Notes under the pieces: model-generated | The model's input: the letters and a program-made list of their open reading frames with translations, nothing else | Told to the model about the DNA's origin: nothing | Databases searched by the model: none | Made by a program: the position numbers and the translations under genes | From: Flavobacterium foetidum | GTDB lineage: Bacteria; Bacteroidota; Bacteroidia; Flavobacteriales; Flavobacteriaceae | Direction of reading: 5' to 3' | Assembly: GCF_004634245.1 (NCBI RefSeq) | Contig: NZ_SJTF01000001.1 | Coordinates: forward strand, 310,001 to 374,000 | Length of the DNA stretch: 64,000 bases | Shown: positions 26,217-34,728 of the stretch, piece after piece | How positions within the stretch are numbered: position 1 is the stretch's first letter | Layout: each line of letters starts with the position of its first letter

Positions 26217-26317
26217 TTAGCCCTGATAGAAGCGGCATCTCCCGATTTAGAAAAACAAGGCTTTTTAGCCGTAGTTTTTGTTTATCGGGAATACAGCGGA
26301 TAGCAGGAAACAGCTCC
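26217..26317. repeat. AGCCCTGATAG...GGATAGCAGG structured element
   Basis: Conserved-looking flanks (TAGCCCTGATAGAAGCGGCATC and ATACAGCGGATAGCAGG) enclose a three-step nested stem. The pairs are TCCCGAT/ATCGGGA (26240-26246 with 26284-26290), AAAAAC/GTTTTT and GGCT/AGCC. I recall this pattern from many Bacteroidota intergenic regions; its function is unknown. It occupies the middle of the 341-bp ddl-PASTA gap. Confidence 0.6.
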
Positions 26318-26404
26318 TGAAAATTGAAATCGGAAATTTTAAATTCAAATTCCAAAGTTCTTTGTTTTAAACAAAATTATCATTTTTTTTGAAACGAAAT
26401 ACTT

Positions 26405-26412
26405 TATCTTTG
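26405..26412 (+). promoter_or_regulatory. -7 box of the PASTA-rluD pair
   Basis: TATCTTTG, a perfect match, 20 nt before the ATG. No well-spaced -33 TTG is seen; the nearest TTTG is 13 nt upstream. Confidence 0.45.
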
Positions 26413-26432
26413 TCGCTAATAAAAATAAATTT

Positions 26433-27053
26433 ATGAGTTTACGTAAGTATTTAACAAGCAGAGTTTTTTTCTTGCAATTATTAATGGCTGCTGCAATTAT
26501 TGTTGTTTTAGGTTATTTATTTATGCATTGGTTGACTTTTACGACCGATCACGGACATGAAATCGAGGTTCCGAATCTGGCAAAACTGACAGAGGAGCAG
26601 GTTGAAGAAAAACTGGACGACCTTGATTTGGATTATGTGCTTTTGGATAGTGTGGATTATCGAAGCGAATTTCCGAAATACAGCGTTGTAGAACAGGATC
26701 CATTGCCGGGAACCAAAGTAAAAGTGGGCCGAAAAATTTACATTAAAATTAATGCTTCTGGATTTTCTTCTGTTAGAATTCCGGATTTAATTGAAAAAAC
26801 ATATCGTGAAGCAGTTCCTACCTTAAAAGCCCTCGGACTTGAAGAAGGAACGATTACTTATATTCCGAATCTTGGTAAAGATATGGTTCTAGAAATGCGT
26901 TACAAAGGCAGAAACCTAAAAGTAGGAGACCGAGTGCTGAAAGCGTCTAAAATTGATTTGGTTTTAGGTGACGGAAAAGCAAGTTATGTTGATGAAAGCC
27001 AGGCCGACAGTACAGCTACAGAGCCTGCAGAAAACCCAAGTGATGAGCAGTAA
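26433..27053 (+). CDS. Membrane-anchored PASTA-domain protein
   Basis: A 206-residue protein with one N-terminal TM helix (about 13-34) and two extracytoplasmic PASTA repeats (about 41-108 and 110-182; VPNLAKLTEEQVEEKL and IPDLIEKTYREAVPTL mark their starts), followed by an acidic tail. PASTA domains bind peptidoglycan fragments or beta-lactams. No kinase or transpeptidase domain is attached. Its place opposite ddl fits a cell-wall role. The stop overlaps the rluD start by 11 bp. Confidence 0.9.
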   Translation: MSLRKYLTSRVFFLQLLMAAAIIVVLGYLFMHWLTFTTDHGHEIEVPNLAKLTEEQVEEKLDDLDLDYVLLDSVDYRSEFPKYSVVEQDPLPGTKVKVGRKIYIKINASGFSSVRIPDLIEKTYREAVPTLKALGLEEGTITYIPNLGKDMVLEMRYKGRNLKVGDRVLKASKIDLVLGDGKASYVDESQADSTATEPAENPSDEQ

Positions 27054-28089
27054 TATTGATGAAAATTTAGATCTGGAAGACGAATTATTCGAACATTACA
27101 GATTTGAAGTCCCTAAAGGTCAAGCGTTTTTGCGTATTGACAAATATTTAATGTATTTGATTCCGAATGCCACACGAAACAAAATTCAGAACGCGGCAAC
27201 AAACGGAAATATTTTTGTGAATGATATTCCGGTAAAATCAAACTACAAAGTAAAACCTTTTGATGTGATAACTGTAATGTTGTCACATCCTCCATACGAA
27301 AATCATATTCTTCCTGAGGATATTCCGCTTACTATTGTTTATGAAGATGATGCCCTTTTATTGATTAATAAAGAACCTGGAATGGTTGTGCATCCCGGAC
27401 ACGGAAATTATACCGGAACACTGGTAAATGCCTTGGCCCATCATTTTGATAATCTGCCAATGAACAGCAGCGAGCGTCCCGGTTTGGTGCATCGAATCGA
27501 TAAAGATACATCTGGTCTTTTGATTATTGCGAAAACAGAAGCCGCCATGACACATCTTGCAAAGCAGTTTGAAGCGAAAACCACAGAACGCGAATATATT
27601 GCTTTGGTATGGGGAAATGTAACTGCAGACAGTGGCACTATTGAAGGAAACCTTGCCAGACATTTAAAAGACCGTATGCAGATGGCCGTTTTTGATGATC
27701 CAGAAATCGGAAAACCTGCCATTACGCATTATAAAGTTTTGGAGCGTTTTGGTTATGTGACGCTTATTTCTTGTAAACTTGAAACCGGAAGAACGCACCA
27801 GATTCGTGCGCATATGAAGCATATCGGACATCCGCTGTTTAATGACGAACGTTACGGTGGCCATTTGATTCTGAAAGGAACGACTTTTACGAAATACAAA
27901 CAATTTATAGAAAATTGTTTTAAAGCTTTGCCACGTCAGGCACTGCATGCTAAAACACTTGGATTTGTACACCCAAATACAGGTGAAATGATGCGTTTTG
28001 ATACAGAATTGCCGCAGGATTTTCAGGAATGTTTAGACAAGTGGAGAAATTATTCTAAGTCGCATCATATGGAGGAGGAAGAGTCTTGA
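27043..28089 (+). CDS. rluD: RluA/RluD-family pseudouridine synthase
   Basis: Converts uridines of rRNA to pseudouridine. From ATG 27043 the protein has 348 residues: an S4 RNA-binding domain (about 20-90) and a catalytic domain with HRIDKDTSGLLI, whose Asp is the nucleophile, and GRTHQIRAH. Upstream in-frame Met codons lie inside the PASTA gene; the start overlapping its stop by 11 bp is chosen because it begins at the conserved acidic N-terminus. RluD proper modifies helix 69 of 23S rRNA; the exact target here is inferred. Confidence 0.9.
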   Translation: MSSNIDENLDLEDELFEHYRFEVPKGQAFLRIDKYLMYLIPNATRNKIQNAATNGNIFVNDIPVKSNYKVKPFDVITVMLSHPPYENHILPEDIPLTIVYEDDALLLINKEPGMVVHPGHGNYTGTLVNALAHHFDNLPMNSSERPGLVHRIDKDTSGLLIIAKTEAAMTHLAKQFEAKTTEREYIALVWGNVTADSGTIEGNLARHLKDRMQMAVFDDPEIGKPAITHYKVLERFGYVTLISCKLETGRTHQIRAHMKHIGHPLFNDERYGGHLILKGTTFTKYKQFIENCFKALPRQALHAKTLGFVHPNTGEMMRFDTELPQDFQECLDKWRNYSKSHHMEEEES

Positions 28090-28135
28090 ATTAGATAATT
28101 TGTGAATTTGGAAATTAGATAATTTCCTGAATTAT

Positions 28136-28173
28136 GATATAAATAAAGCTCCGCAAGGAGCTTTATTTATATC
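28136..28173. terminator. Perfect 17-bp hairpin terminator
   Basis: GATATAAATAAAGCTCC, loop GCAA, then its exact complement. It is symmetrical, between rluD and the convergent lipoprotein gene, so it may act both ways. Confidence 0.8.
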
Positions 28174-28244
28174 ATTTCAATATTCTGTAGAGACACACTA
28201 GAGTTTTTCTAACGAGTGGTGAATTAATGAAAAAAATGTTTTCA

Positions 28245-28868
28245 TTAATTTAATTCTGATAGATATTTAATTTTTAAATCGGTTATCTTGACTTCACCGT
28301 TGGTAATGAAGCCTAGTTTTCCTTTTTGGCTTAAATTGCTTTTTTCAAGAGAACATTCTAATGAAGTCTGACCGTCGACTAAAAAGTATAATTGGTTCTG
28401 TGTGACTTTGATTTTTACGGAGTACGTTTTGTTGTTTTCCAGTTGCATAGGTTTCTTATACAAGGTTCTGCCGCCTCTTTTACCGTATGAATCATCATTT
28501 TTGTAATAAATGCCTTCGCCAATTACGATGTTTTGGTCAATTTGATACAGATAGGTGCGGATGTATTTTTCTTTATCCAGATTAAGCATTATTTCAAATA
28601 AAGATTCCTTTGTCATATTGACTTTAAAATCTATCTCATAATTTTTGGGAAGCTCTTTTTTCGAAATCAAAACACCCCATTTTGAAGCTGAACCCGATCC
28701 TGTGATAGTATTGTTGTCTAAAAACCATTCTTGAGAATTGATTGTCCAGTCAGATTTTAATTTCGAAGAATTGGTAGTTGAATATTCTTTTTTTTCGGTT
28801 GAAATTGTGCTGGAACACGAACTTAAAACCAATAAAAAAAGAAATATGCTAATATGTTTTAGTGTCAT
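28245..28868 (-). CDS. Lipoprotein with lectin/LamG-like fold
   Basis: A 207-residue lipoprotein (LVLSSCSS, Cys18). The mature part is beta-rich and reads like the concanavalin-type fold of DUF1080/laminin-G proteins (EIDFKVNMTKESLFEIMLN, NKTYSVKIKVTQNQLYFLVDGQTS, GKLGFITNGEVKITDLKIKY). Such domains bind sugars or serve as structural modules; no catalytic site can be named. The last ~30 bases of coding sequence closely repeat the end of the next gene upstream (ABC protein), 27 of 30 bases alike. The gene is 1 nt from the ABC stop. Confidence 0.7.
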   Translation of the reverse strand: MTLKHISIFLFLLVLSSCSSTISTEKKEYSTTNSSKLKSDWTINSQEWFLDNNTITGSGSASKWGVLISKKELPKNYEIDFKVNMTKESLFEIMLNLDKEKYIRTYLYQIDQNIVIGEGIYYKNDDSYGKRGGRTLYKKPMQLENNKTYSVKIKVTQNQLYFLVDGQTSLECSLEKSNLSQKGKLGFITNGEVKITDLKIKYLSELN

Positions 28869-28869
28869 T

Positions 28870-30111
28870 TTAATTTAATTCTGAATGATATTTTATTTTT
28901 CCGGTTGATCCTGTCTCTGATGGTAAAAGTTCGAAAACTGAAGTAGGAGCGAGGCCAGATTCAATACGGTGCGAAACGTAAATAATGCTTACATTGGTTT
29001 CTTGTTTGATGGTATTGATTAGCTGAATCACTAAATCTACATTTTCGTCGTCTAAACCTTCAACAGGTTCATCTAGAATTAATAGCGGTGGATGTTTTAA
29101 AACGGCGCGCACAATTAGCGCTACTCGTTGCTGTCCGATAGAAAGGTCTATAAAACGTTTTTTGCAAAGGTCTGCCATTTCAATGACTTCGAGCCATTGT
29201 GTAACTAGATTTTTTTGATGTGTGGTGGGTTCGGTATAAAGTCCGATTTGATCAAAAAATCCGGAAAGGATCATTTGTTCTAAAGTATGGCTTTTCTGAA
29301 ATAAATCGGTCATAGAAGTTGCGAATATTCCGATCTGCTTTTTTATGTCCCAAACACTTTCTCCAGTTCCTTTTTTTCGTCCGAATAAATAAAGATCTTG
29401 GCCGAATCCTTTTGGGTTGTCACCTGTAATCAATGACAAAATGGTGCTTTTTCCGGAACCATTTGGACCAATCAGTTGCCAGAATTCACCTTGTTTTATG
29501 GTCCACGAAATGTTGTCGAGAATCTTTCTTTCTTCATAACTAACCGAAACGTTATCGAGCTTAATCAATACACTTTCGTGAAAAGAATGTGTTTCTGCTG
29601 CTTTTGGAATTGCAGCTGTATTTAAGGTCTTAAAATGATTTTCGGCGCTTGAAATCGGATAAAGTGTAAACGTATTATCTTTAATCAGCGCTTTGTTCGG
29701 AACAAATTCCAATACATCAACCATTCGGTTTAAAAGCTGAATTATGGCGATTTCGTTGGTCAAATCCTTTAAGGAATCAGCCAAAATTACTCTCGATGCC
29801 TGATCTAAATGATCGAACGGATTATCAAAAATGATAAAATCGGGCTTTTGATTGATACAGTATTTTAAAAACTCTTTTTTGCGTTCTCCCGATGAAAAAG
29901 TACGCAATTGCCTGTGCGTATCAGGAGAAGCCTCTACACTGTCGTACTGGAACTCTTTTTCGATGAATTTCTCAATTGCAATATCTGAAAAAAGAATTCC
30001 TTTTTGATTATTAAAAACGGCTAGATCTCCTTCTGCGTCGCCATTTAACAGGCTGTCTATAAAAGCTTTTTTGTTTACCTGGTTGGATAAAAGTATGTCC
30101 CAGTGCTGCAT
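28870..30111 (-). CDS. Tandem ABC ATPase, ModF-like
   Basis: A 413-residue protein with two ABC domains and no TM segment. The first half (1-150) has the signature FSSGERKK and Walker B FIIFDNPFDHLD but no Walker A at the expected place. The second (180-400) is complete: GPNGSGKST, LSIGQQRVALI, LLILDEPVEGLD. This arrangement is that of ModF/PhrA-type proteins, of unclear role in molybdate or general metabolism. No permease gene is nearby. The stop is 1 nt from the lipoprotein start. Confidence 0.85.
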   Translation of the reverse strand: MQHWDILLSNQVNKKAFIDSLLNGDAEGDLAVFNNQKGILFSDIAIEKFIEKEFQYDSVEASPDTHRQLRTFSSGERKKEFLKYCINQKPDFIIFDNPFDHLDQASRVILADSLKDLTNEIAIIQLLNRMVDVLEFVPNKALIKDNTFTLYPISSAENHFKTLNTAAIPKAAETHSFHESVLIKLDNVSVSYEERKILDNISWTIKQGEFWQLIGPNGSGKSTILSLITGDNPKGFGQDLYLFGRKKGTGESVWDIKKQIGIFATSMTDLFQKSHTLEQMILSGFFDQIGLYTEPTTHQKNLVTQWLEVIEMADLCKKRFIDLSIGQQRVALIVRAVLKHPPLLILDEPVEGLDDENVDLVIQLINTIKQETNVSIIYVSHRIESGLAPTSVFELLPSETGSTGKIKYHSELN

Positions 30112-30126
30112 TTTTATTTTTAGGTA

Positions 30127-30978
30127 TTAATTGTTTTCTTTTAGCTTCATTTCGCGATTGTTTCTCGACCATTCGCTCCACGAACCTACATAAAGTTTCG
30201 GAATCTGAATTCCTGCATAATCCATTGCGAGCAAGGTATGACAGGCAGTTACGCCAGAACCGCAATGCACGATGCTATTTTCTGTTTTTTTATTTCCGAT
30301 AATAGATTGGTATTTTTCAGCCAATTGCTCAGGAGTTTTAAACAATCCATTTTCATCGAGATTTTCGGTGAGAGGCACATTTACTGCTCCCGGAATATGT
30401 CCTGCAATTAAATCTAACGGTTCTGTAAGTCCGTCAAAACGATTTTTATCCCGAACATCAATTACTATGTTGTCAGGATTGTTTCGGGCTTTTTCAACTT
30501 CTTCAATATCGGCTAAGCCTAATTTCCAACTAGAAACAGGATATTTCTCGACTTTTTTAAAATTTTCGATTTCAGTACTTAAAGGAAATCCTGCTTTTAC
30601 GGCTTCTTGAAAACCTCCATTTAAAACTTGGATTTTTTCATGCCCGACAGCTTTTAGCATCCACCAAAATCTAGCGGCTGCATTGGACCCGTTTTTGTCA
30701 TCGTAAACAACAATATGCGAGGAACGAGAAATTCCCAGTTTTGAAAGCACCTCAGAAAACTTATCTAAAGACGGAAGAGGATGCCTTCCTCCATTGGCAG
30801 GATTGCAGTCTGCGGTTGCCAAATCTTTGTTTAAATCGACATAACGCGCACCTTTAAGATGTTTGTTTTGATAATTTTCTTGCGCATTAAGTCCAGCACG
30901 AGCATCAACTAAAACAATTTCATCTGAATCCTGTAACCGAAGTAATTCCGATACGTTTATAATTGGTAAAAATGACAT
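30127..30978 (-). CDS. Thiosulfate/3-mercaptopyruvate sulfurtransferase
   Basis: A 283-residue protein of two rhodanese domains. The catalytic loop in the C-terminal one is HCGSGVTACHT; CGSGVT is the loop type of 3-mercaptopyruvate sulfurtransferases, while thiosulfate enzymes usually have CRKGVT. The N-terminal domain (VDARAGLNAQENYQNKHLKGA) is the inactive partner. Likely cytoplasmic. It is 15 nt upstream of the ABC gene. Confidence 0.92.
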   Translation of the reverse strand: MSFLPIINVSELLRLQDSDEIVLVDARAGLNAQENYQNKHLKGARYVDLNKDLATADCNPANGGRHPLPSLDKFSEVLSKLGISRSSHIVVYDDKNGSNAAARFWWMLKAVGHEKIQVLNGGFQEAVKAGFPLSTEIENFKKVEKYPVSSWKLGLADIEEVEKARNNPDNIVIDVRDKNRFDGLTEPLDLIAGHIPGAVNVPLTENLDENGLFKTPEQLAEKYQSIIGNKKTENSIVHCGSGVTACHTLLAMDYAGIQIPKLYVGSWSEWSRNNREMKLKENN

Positions 30979-31040
30979 TTGGTAGTGTTGTTTTTAATGT
31001 TGTGAAGCAGGAAATTGGAATTTAGCCATTGGGAAATCCA

Positions 31041-31430
31041 TTATTCCGGAATTTTTTCGATCAGGATTTCGTTGCCCGATTTATCAAAATAAGTGCATGT
31101 CATTTCAACAATATCGACTCTCCATTTTGCAATGCCACATTGCGCACAATGGTTGCAGAAAGTCATATAATCTGTTTCTCCATGTTGGTGTTTGACCAAA
31201 AGTTCTATGAAATATTCTTTATTTGGAAAATCTGCGACTTTAATTTCGGGATATTTTTCATCTGCCGTAACGCTATAGCCATTTACTCCATAATATTCTA
31301 CATGTCCGTCATTCACGAAAGTGTCATAACCCTTTACGCCCAAAATAATTAAATCTTGGATATAATTTGGAAAATCGGCACCAGATTTTACTTTTGAGTG
31401 CGCTTCTTTTATTTGTTCTATTGTAAACAT
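31041..31430 (-). CDS. DUF1398 family protein
   Basis: A 129-residue cytoplasmic protein matching the DUF1398 (YbcV-like) pattern: FTIEQIKEAHSKVKSGADFPNYIQDL, GVKGYDTFVNDGH and DYMTFCNHCAQCGIAKWRVD. The three Cys and the His in the last motif might bind a metal, but this is only a guess. No function is known. It stands alone in the leftward series. Confidence 0.8.
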   Translation of the reverse strand: MFTIEQIKEAHSKVKSGADFPNYIQDLIILGVKGYDTFVNDGHVEYYGVNGYSVTADEKYPEIKVADFPNKEYFIELLVKHQHGETDYMTFCNHCAQCGIAKWRVDIVEMTCTYFDKSGNEILIEKIPE

Positions 31431-31474
31431 AATTATAATTTTTTTAGGTTAGGTTTCTGCAACAAATTACACTA

Positions 31475-31572
31475 TTTGCCACAGATTAAAGGATTAAAAA
31501 TGATTTAATCTGTGTTGCTCTTTTTAATGTTTGAAAAAGAAAATAGTTCAACTTCGCGTAATTAGTGGCAAA
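31475..31572. repeat. Palindromic intergenic element
   Basis: Outer arms TTTGCCAC (31475-31482) and GTGGCAAA (31565-31572). Inner arms CACAGATTAAA (31480-31490) and TTTAATCTGTG (31504-31514). No gene is seen. Confidence 0.6.
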
Positions 31573-31582
31573 CAAAAATATA

Positions 31583-32572
31583 TTATTTCAAAAATACGAT
31601 TAATGGTTTTATAAATTGATCAAAAGATTCGATATGGGGCAAATGACCTGTGTTGGCAATTTCGACTAACTTAGAATTCGGAATTGCTTTTTGTGTTTTT
31701 TTGCCCACTTCGGCATAATTTCCCATCGTTTTTTTTACTTCCTCAGAAACAAGTTGTTTTCCGATTGCGGTTTTATCTCTCGTTCCAATGATTAGCAGTG
31801 TCGGGCTTTTGACGTTCTTAAATTCATACAAAACAGGTTGTGTAAAAATCATATCGTACATCAAAGCAGAGTTCCAGGCAACTTTCTTGTAATCGGGAGC
31901 AGTTGTCCAGCCAGCGCCCAGTTCTGCCCATTTTTGGTAGTCTGCATTCCATTTTCCGTCGTAGTAGTTAGCCATTTGGTACTTTTTGATGGCTTCGTAG
32001 TTTTGTTTTAATTCCGATTCGTACCACCAGTCAACCGGTTTATACGGAACAACAAGTTTCCAGTCTTCTAATCCGATTGGATTTTCTAAAACTAATTTTT
32101 CTGTGATTTCTGGATACATAAGCGCAAAACGAGTAGCCAACATGCCGCCCATCGAATGTCCTAAAATTGCAGTTTTTTGAATGCCAAGCTGATCCAATAA
32201 TTTTTTGGTGTTTTCTGCAAACTGCTGGAACGTATATTGAAAGTTTTCTGGTTTTGATGATTTTCCAAAACCAATCTGATCCGGAACAATTACGCGAAAT
32301 CCTTCTTTTGTTAATGCTTTTATAGTGGTTTCCCAATAAGCTCCATTAAAGTTTTTTCCGTGAAACAAAACAATGTTTTTAGCATTGTAATTGCTTGGCT
32401 TAATATCCATATACGCCATTTTTAGACTTTGGCGTTGGTTGTTTACTTCTAAAAACTGAACCGGAAACGGATATTCATAATTGCTTAAATTTATATCTAA
32501 TGGCTTGATTTTCTGTTCCTGAGAAAGGCAAAATAAAGGCATTAAGAGTATGACGAGTTTTATGATTTTCAT
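31583..32572 (-). CDS. Secreted alpha/beta hydrolase
   Basis: A 329-residue serine hydrolase with a signal peptide (MKIIKLVILLMPLFCLSQ). LFHGKNFNGAYW forms the oxyanion region, ILGHSMGGMLA holds the nucleophile Ser, IGTRDKTA the acid and NTGHLPH the catalytic His, so the triad is complete, unlike that of the hydrolase at 12243. A cap region with several Trp residues lies at about 180-240. The substrate (ester, amide or epoxide) cannot be told. Confidence 0.87.
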   Translation of the reverse strand: MKIIKLVILLMPLFCLSQEQKIKPLDINLSNYEYPFPVQFLEVNNQRQSLKMAYMDIKPSNYNAKNIVLFHGKNFNGAYWETTIKALTKEGFRVIVPDQIGFGKSSKPENFQYTFQQFAENTKKLLDQLGIQKTAILGHSMGGMLATRFALMYPEITEKLVLENPIGLEDWKLVVPYKPVDWWYESELKQNYEAIKKYQMANYYDGKWNADYQKWAELGAGWTTAPDYKKVAWNSALMYDMIFTQPVLYEFKNVKSPTLLIIGTRDKTAIGKQLVSEEVKKTMGNYAEVGKKTQKAIPNSKLVEIANTGHLPHIESFDQFIKPLIVFLK

Positions 32573-32651
32573 TTTTTGTGGTATTTCAGATTACTATACC
32601 ATAAATTTAAAGCTATGCATTTTTATAACAAAGCCTAAAATCTTAAAATTA

Positions 32652-33131
32652 TCAGAAAGTATTGAGGAGAGAAACGAAAGTAAAAAATCCAAAAACATAA
32701 TTTATGCTTTTGGATTTTGGTTGTTTTTTGAATGTTCCGATTGATTCGATGAGCCATTTGTTTTTTACTTTCCTCAGATTGAATTCAACTGGCATGACGA
32801 TTTCATTATTGAGTGTCACGATAATTTGCGCGCTAGAATTGGTTATGCTTGCTTCGTGATAAGAAGCGTCTTTTTCTTTATTGATAAATTCCTTTTTTCT
32901 TTCGTCAGGTAAGCTTTTTTCCATTTTTTTGATGGTTTCTAATTGCATCTGATTGTTTTTATTCGGAATCAAAAGTTTTTCTGCGGCTTCAAAATCAAAG
33001 CGATTTGTGGCGGCTAAATAAGCTTCAACAGTTTCTTTGGGTGATTGGAGTTTCTCCAAAGGCTTTTTTTCTGGAGATTTGCAGCTCACAAAAAACAATA
33101 ACGCTATCAAAAAAGAGAGAAGTTGTTTCAT
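32652..33131 (-). CDS. NTF2-like (DUF4878-type) lipoprotein, 3' end runs through a terminator
   Basis: A 159-residue lipoprotein (LFFVSCKS, Cys17). The middle has the DUF4878-like pattern: a helix (ETVEAYLAATNRFDFEAAEKLL) and four beta strands ending NKWLIESIGTF. The last ~22 residues (from PKSKSIN) are coded by a strong hairpin plus T-run (32684-32718), so the natural stop was perhaps lost and the frame extended. It is 11 nt downstream of the thioesterase gene. Function unknown. Confidence 0.7.
   Translation of the reverse strand: MKQLLSFLIALLFFVSCKSPEKKPLEKLQSPKETVEAYLAATNRFDFEAAEKLLIPNKNNQMQLETIKKMEKSLPDERKKEFINKEKDASYHEASITNSSAQIIVTLNNEIVMPVEFNLRKVKNKWLIESIGTFKKQPKSKSINYVFGFFTFVSLLNTF
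32684..32718 (-). terminator. Terminator-like hairpin within a reading frame
   Basis: Reading leftward: AAAATCCAAAA, CATAA, TTATG, TTTTGGATTTT arms (single mismatches) followed by more T. It has the shape of an intrinsic terminator but codes the last residues of the lipoprotein at 32652-33131. Confidence 0.6.
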
Positions 33132-33142
33132 TACGCTAGTTT

Positions 33143-33580
33143 TTATAATCCGACGAAATCATCGCTTTTAGGGAAAATGCTTAATGCCTGAATTGCGATT
33201 TCTGGAGTAGGCGAGGCCAGTTTTCTGAGTTTTGTGTCCATCCACGCGCCGTCTACCGTAATTGTTGCACACAAAGTGTCATCTTCTCTTCTAAATTCGT
33301 GAATGATGGACCAGCGCGAAGCATCAGCTTTCATTTTTGATGTTTTGGTGTGAATGAATATTTTGTCTGAAAGTTTGAGTTCTTTTCTAAAAACACATTC
33401 TTCTCTAAATAAAACAGGCCCAAAACCTTGTGTCTGCATTACCTTTAAGGTTAGTCCTAATTCCTCAAGGATTTCAATACGATGCTGTGCACCAAAATCG
33501 TAATAAGCACTGTGACGAACGTGAAAATTAGGGTCAAGATCTGACCAGCGAAAAGATATTTCTTTTGTAAATGAAGCCAT
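33143..33580 (-). CDS. Acyl-CoA thioesterase (hotdog fold)
   Basis: A 145-residue hotdog-fold protein of the 4HBT/YbgC group. The N-terminal motif RWSDLDPNFHVRHSAYYDFG carries the catalytic Asp, where other members have D..GHVNN. It hydrolyses acyl-CoA thioesters in the cytoplasm; chain length is not predictable. It is co-directional with, and 11 nt from, the lipoprotein gene downstream. Confidence 0.85.
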   Translation of the reverse strand: MASFTKEISFRWSDLDPNFHVRHSAYYDFGAQHRIEILEELGLTLKVMQTQGFGPVLFREECVFRKELKLSDKIFIHTKTSKMKADASRWSIIHEFRREDDTLCATITVDGAWMDTKLRKLASPTPEIAIQALSIFPKSDDFVGL

Positions 33581-33685
33581 TTTGTAATTGTAATTTTAAT
33601 GAGAAATCGAAATTACGAATAAATGTGTAAAAGCCATTTTGCAGAATGACCAAAATTGATTTTGAGAATAAAAAATATTACAGAT

Positions 33686-34240
33686 TTACTGAGTAGCATA
33701 ATTTGTAATTCTGGACTTTATTAATTTAGATACATTTTTTACATTTTCAATATTGTATAAAATAAGATCTTCTTCGCTAAAGTTAACTCCCATTCTATAA
33801 TGAAGAAACGAGCTGGAGGAACTAAAGACAGGCTGTTTTTTGCCAATGATTAAATATCCGTTTCCGTATAAATTTTCTGAAAAATTAATTTCAGGGAAAT
33901 TATCATAATAAAAGGAATGTTCAATTGTGTTTTTATGGTTAAGGACAAAAAGACGTTTATTGGTTACGATATACTTCCACTTAAAAGCAATTAATAATCT
34001 TTTGTAATAATTTTTTACTACGGAAAACAGAATAAAAGAAAATAAGGCTGAAATTAAATAAAAATATGCGACAAATCCTTTCGAGAAACCTCTTGAAAAA
34101 GTGTTATTAGCGAAGTACAATATAAAAAGAACACCTATCAACATTGGAATTCTGAGAAAGTCTTCATCTCTGAAAGGAAACGATTTTCTTTTGGATATTA
34201 CAAATTCAATTTCTTCTTCTGGATTTAAATCTATTTGCAT
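33686..34240 (-). CDS. Membrane protein with bacterial PH-like domain
   Basis: A 184-residue protein with two central TM helices (about 28-46 and 54-74), then a soluble part beginning KWKYIVTNKRLFVLNHKN, a pattern common to bacterial PH (YdbT/YvbH-like) domains. No catalytic motif. The role is unknown; PH-like membrane proteins often act in envelope stress or lipid contacts. Confidence in the domain is moderate. Confidence 0.6.
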   Translation of the reverse strand: MQIDLNPEEEIEFVISKRKSFPFRDEDFLRIPMLIGVLFILYFANNTFSRGFSKGFVAYFYLISALFSFILFSVVKNYYKRLLIAFKWKYIVTNKRLFVLNHKNTIEHSFYYDNFPEINFSENLYGNGYLIIGKKQPVFSSSSSFLHYRMGVNFSEEDLILYNIENVKNVSKLIKSRITNYATQ

Positions 34241-34262
34241 AATTCTTAATCTATTAAAATGA

Positions 34263-34724
34263 TTAAATTGTAATTTTGTTCAATTCCACTTCCAACTTAT
34301 CAAAATTCTCTTCATTTTTATCCACAACATAAGGTTTAAGTTTCTGACATTCTTCCTCTGTTTCAAAAAGCATTTTAAAAACCACTTTTGTTTCATTTTC
34401 AGAAATAGCTTCAAAGGTTGTCAGGATTTGAAAAAGTGGTTTAGAATGGCGTTTCCAAGCAATAAGATTCGGTTTTTCTATTTTGATGAATTCAACATCA
34501 TTTTCATAATTTCCTTTTTCAGGGCCGTGCATAGTGAATTTCCATGTTCCGCCTTCGCGAAAGTCAAACTCATGAAAAGTATTGGTAAAGCCATTCGGTC
34601 CCCACCAATTTTTTAAATGTTCTGGATCGCTCCAAGCTTTAAAAACAAGTTCTTGCGGAAAATTTAGAATTCGTGTTGTAACAATTTCTGAATCTGGCGT
34701 TGTGGAAAGGATTTCTGAAGTCAT
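34263..34724 (-). CDS. SRPBCC/AHSA1-like protein
   Basis: A 153-residue protein of the START/AHSA1 type: FPQELVFKAWSDPEHLKNWW GPNGF is the family opening, followed by FREGGTWKFTMHGPEKG and a long C-terminal helix. It likely binds a hydrophobic ligand in the cytoplasm. Start 34724 is taken: upstream in-frame codons fall inside the SnoaL-like gene, whose stop (34729) is 4 nt away. The two are therefore probably co-translated. Confidence 0.85.
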   Translation of the reverse strand: MTSEILSTTPDSEIVTTRILNFPQELVFKAWSDPEHLKNWWGPNGFTNTFHEFDFREGGTWKFTMHGPEKGNYENDVEFIKIEKPNLIAWKRHSKPLFQILTTFEAISENETKVVFKMLFETEEECQKLKPYVVDKNEENFDKLEVELNKITI

Positions 34725-34728
34725 TTTT

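Noticed and set aside
28195..28220. Another copy of the MITE terminus (AACGAGTGGTGAATTA)
   Set aside because: The match is weak and no opposite end is found nearby.
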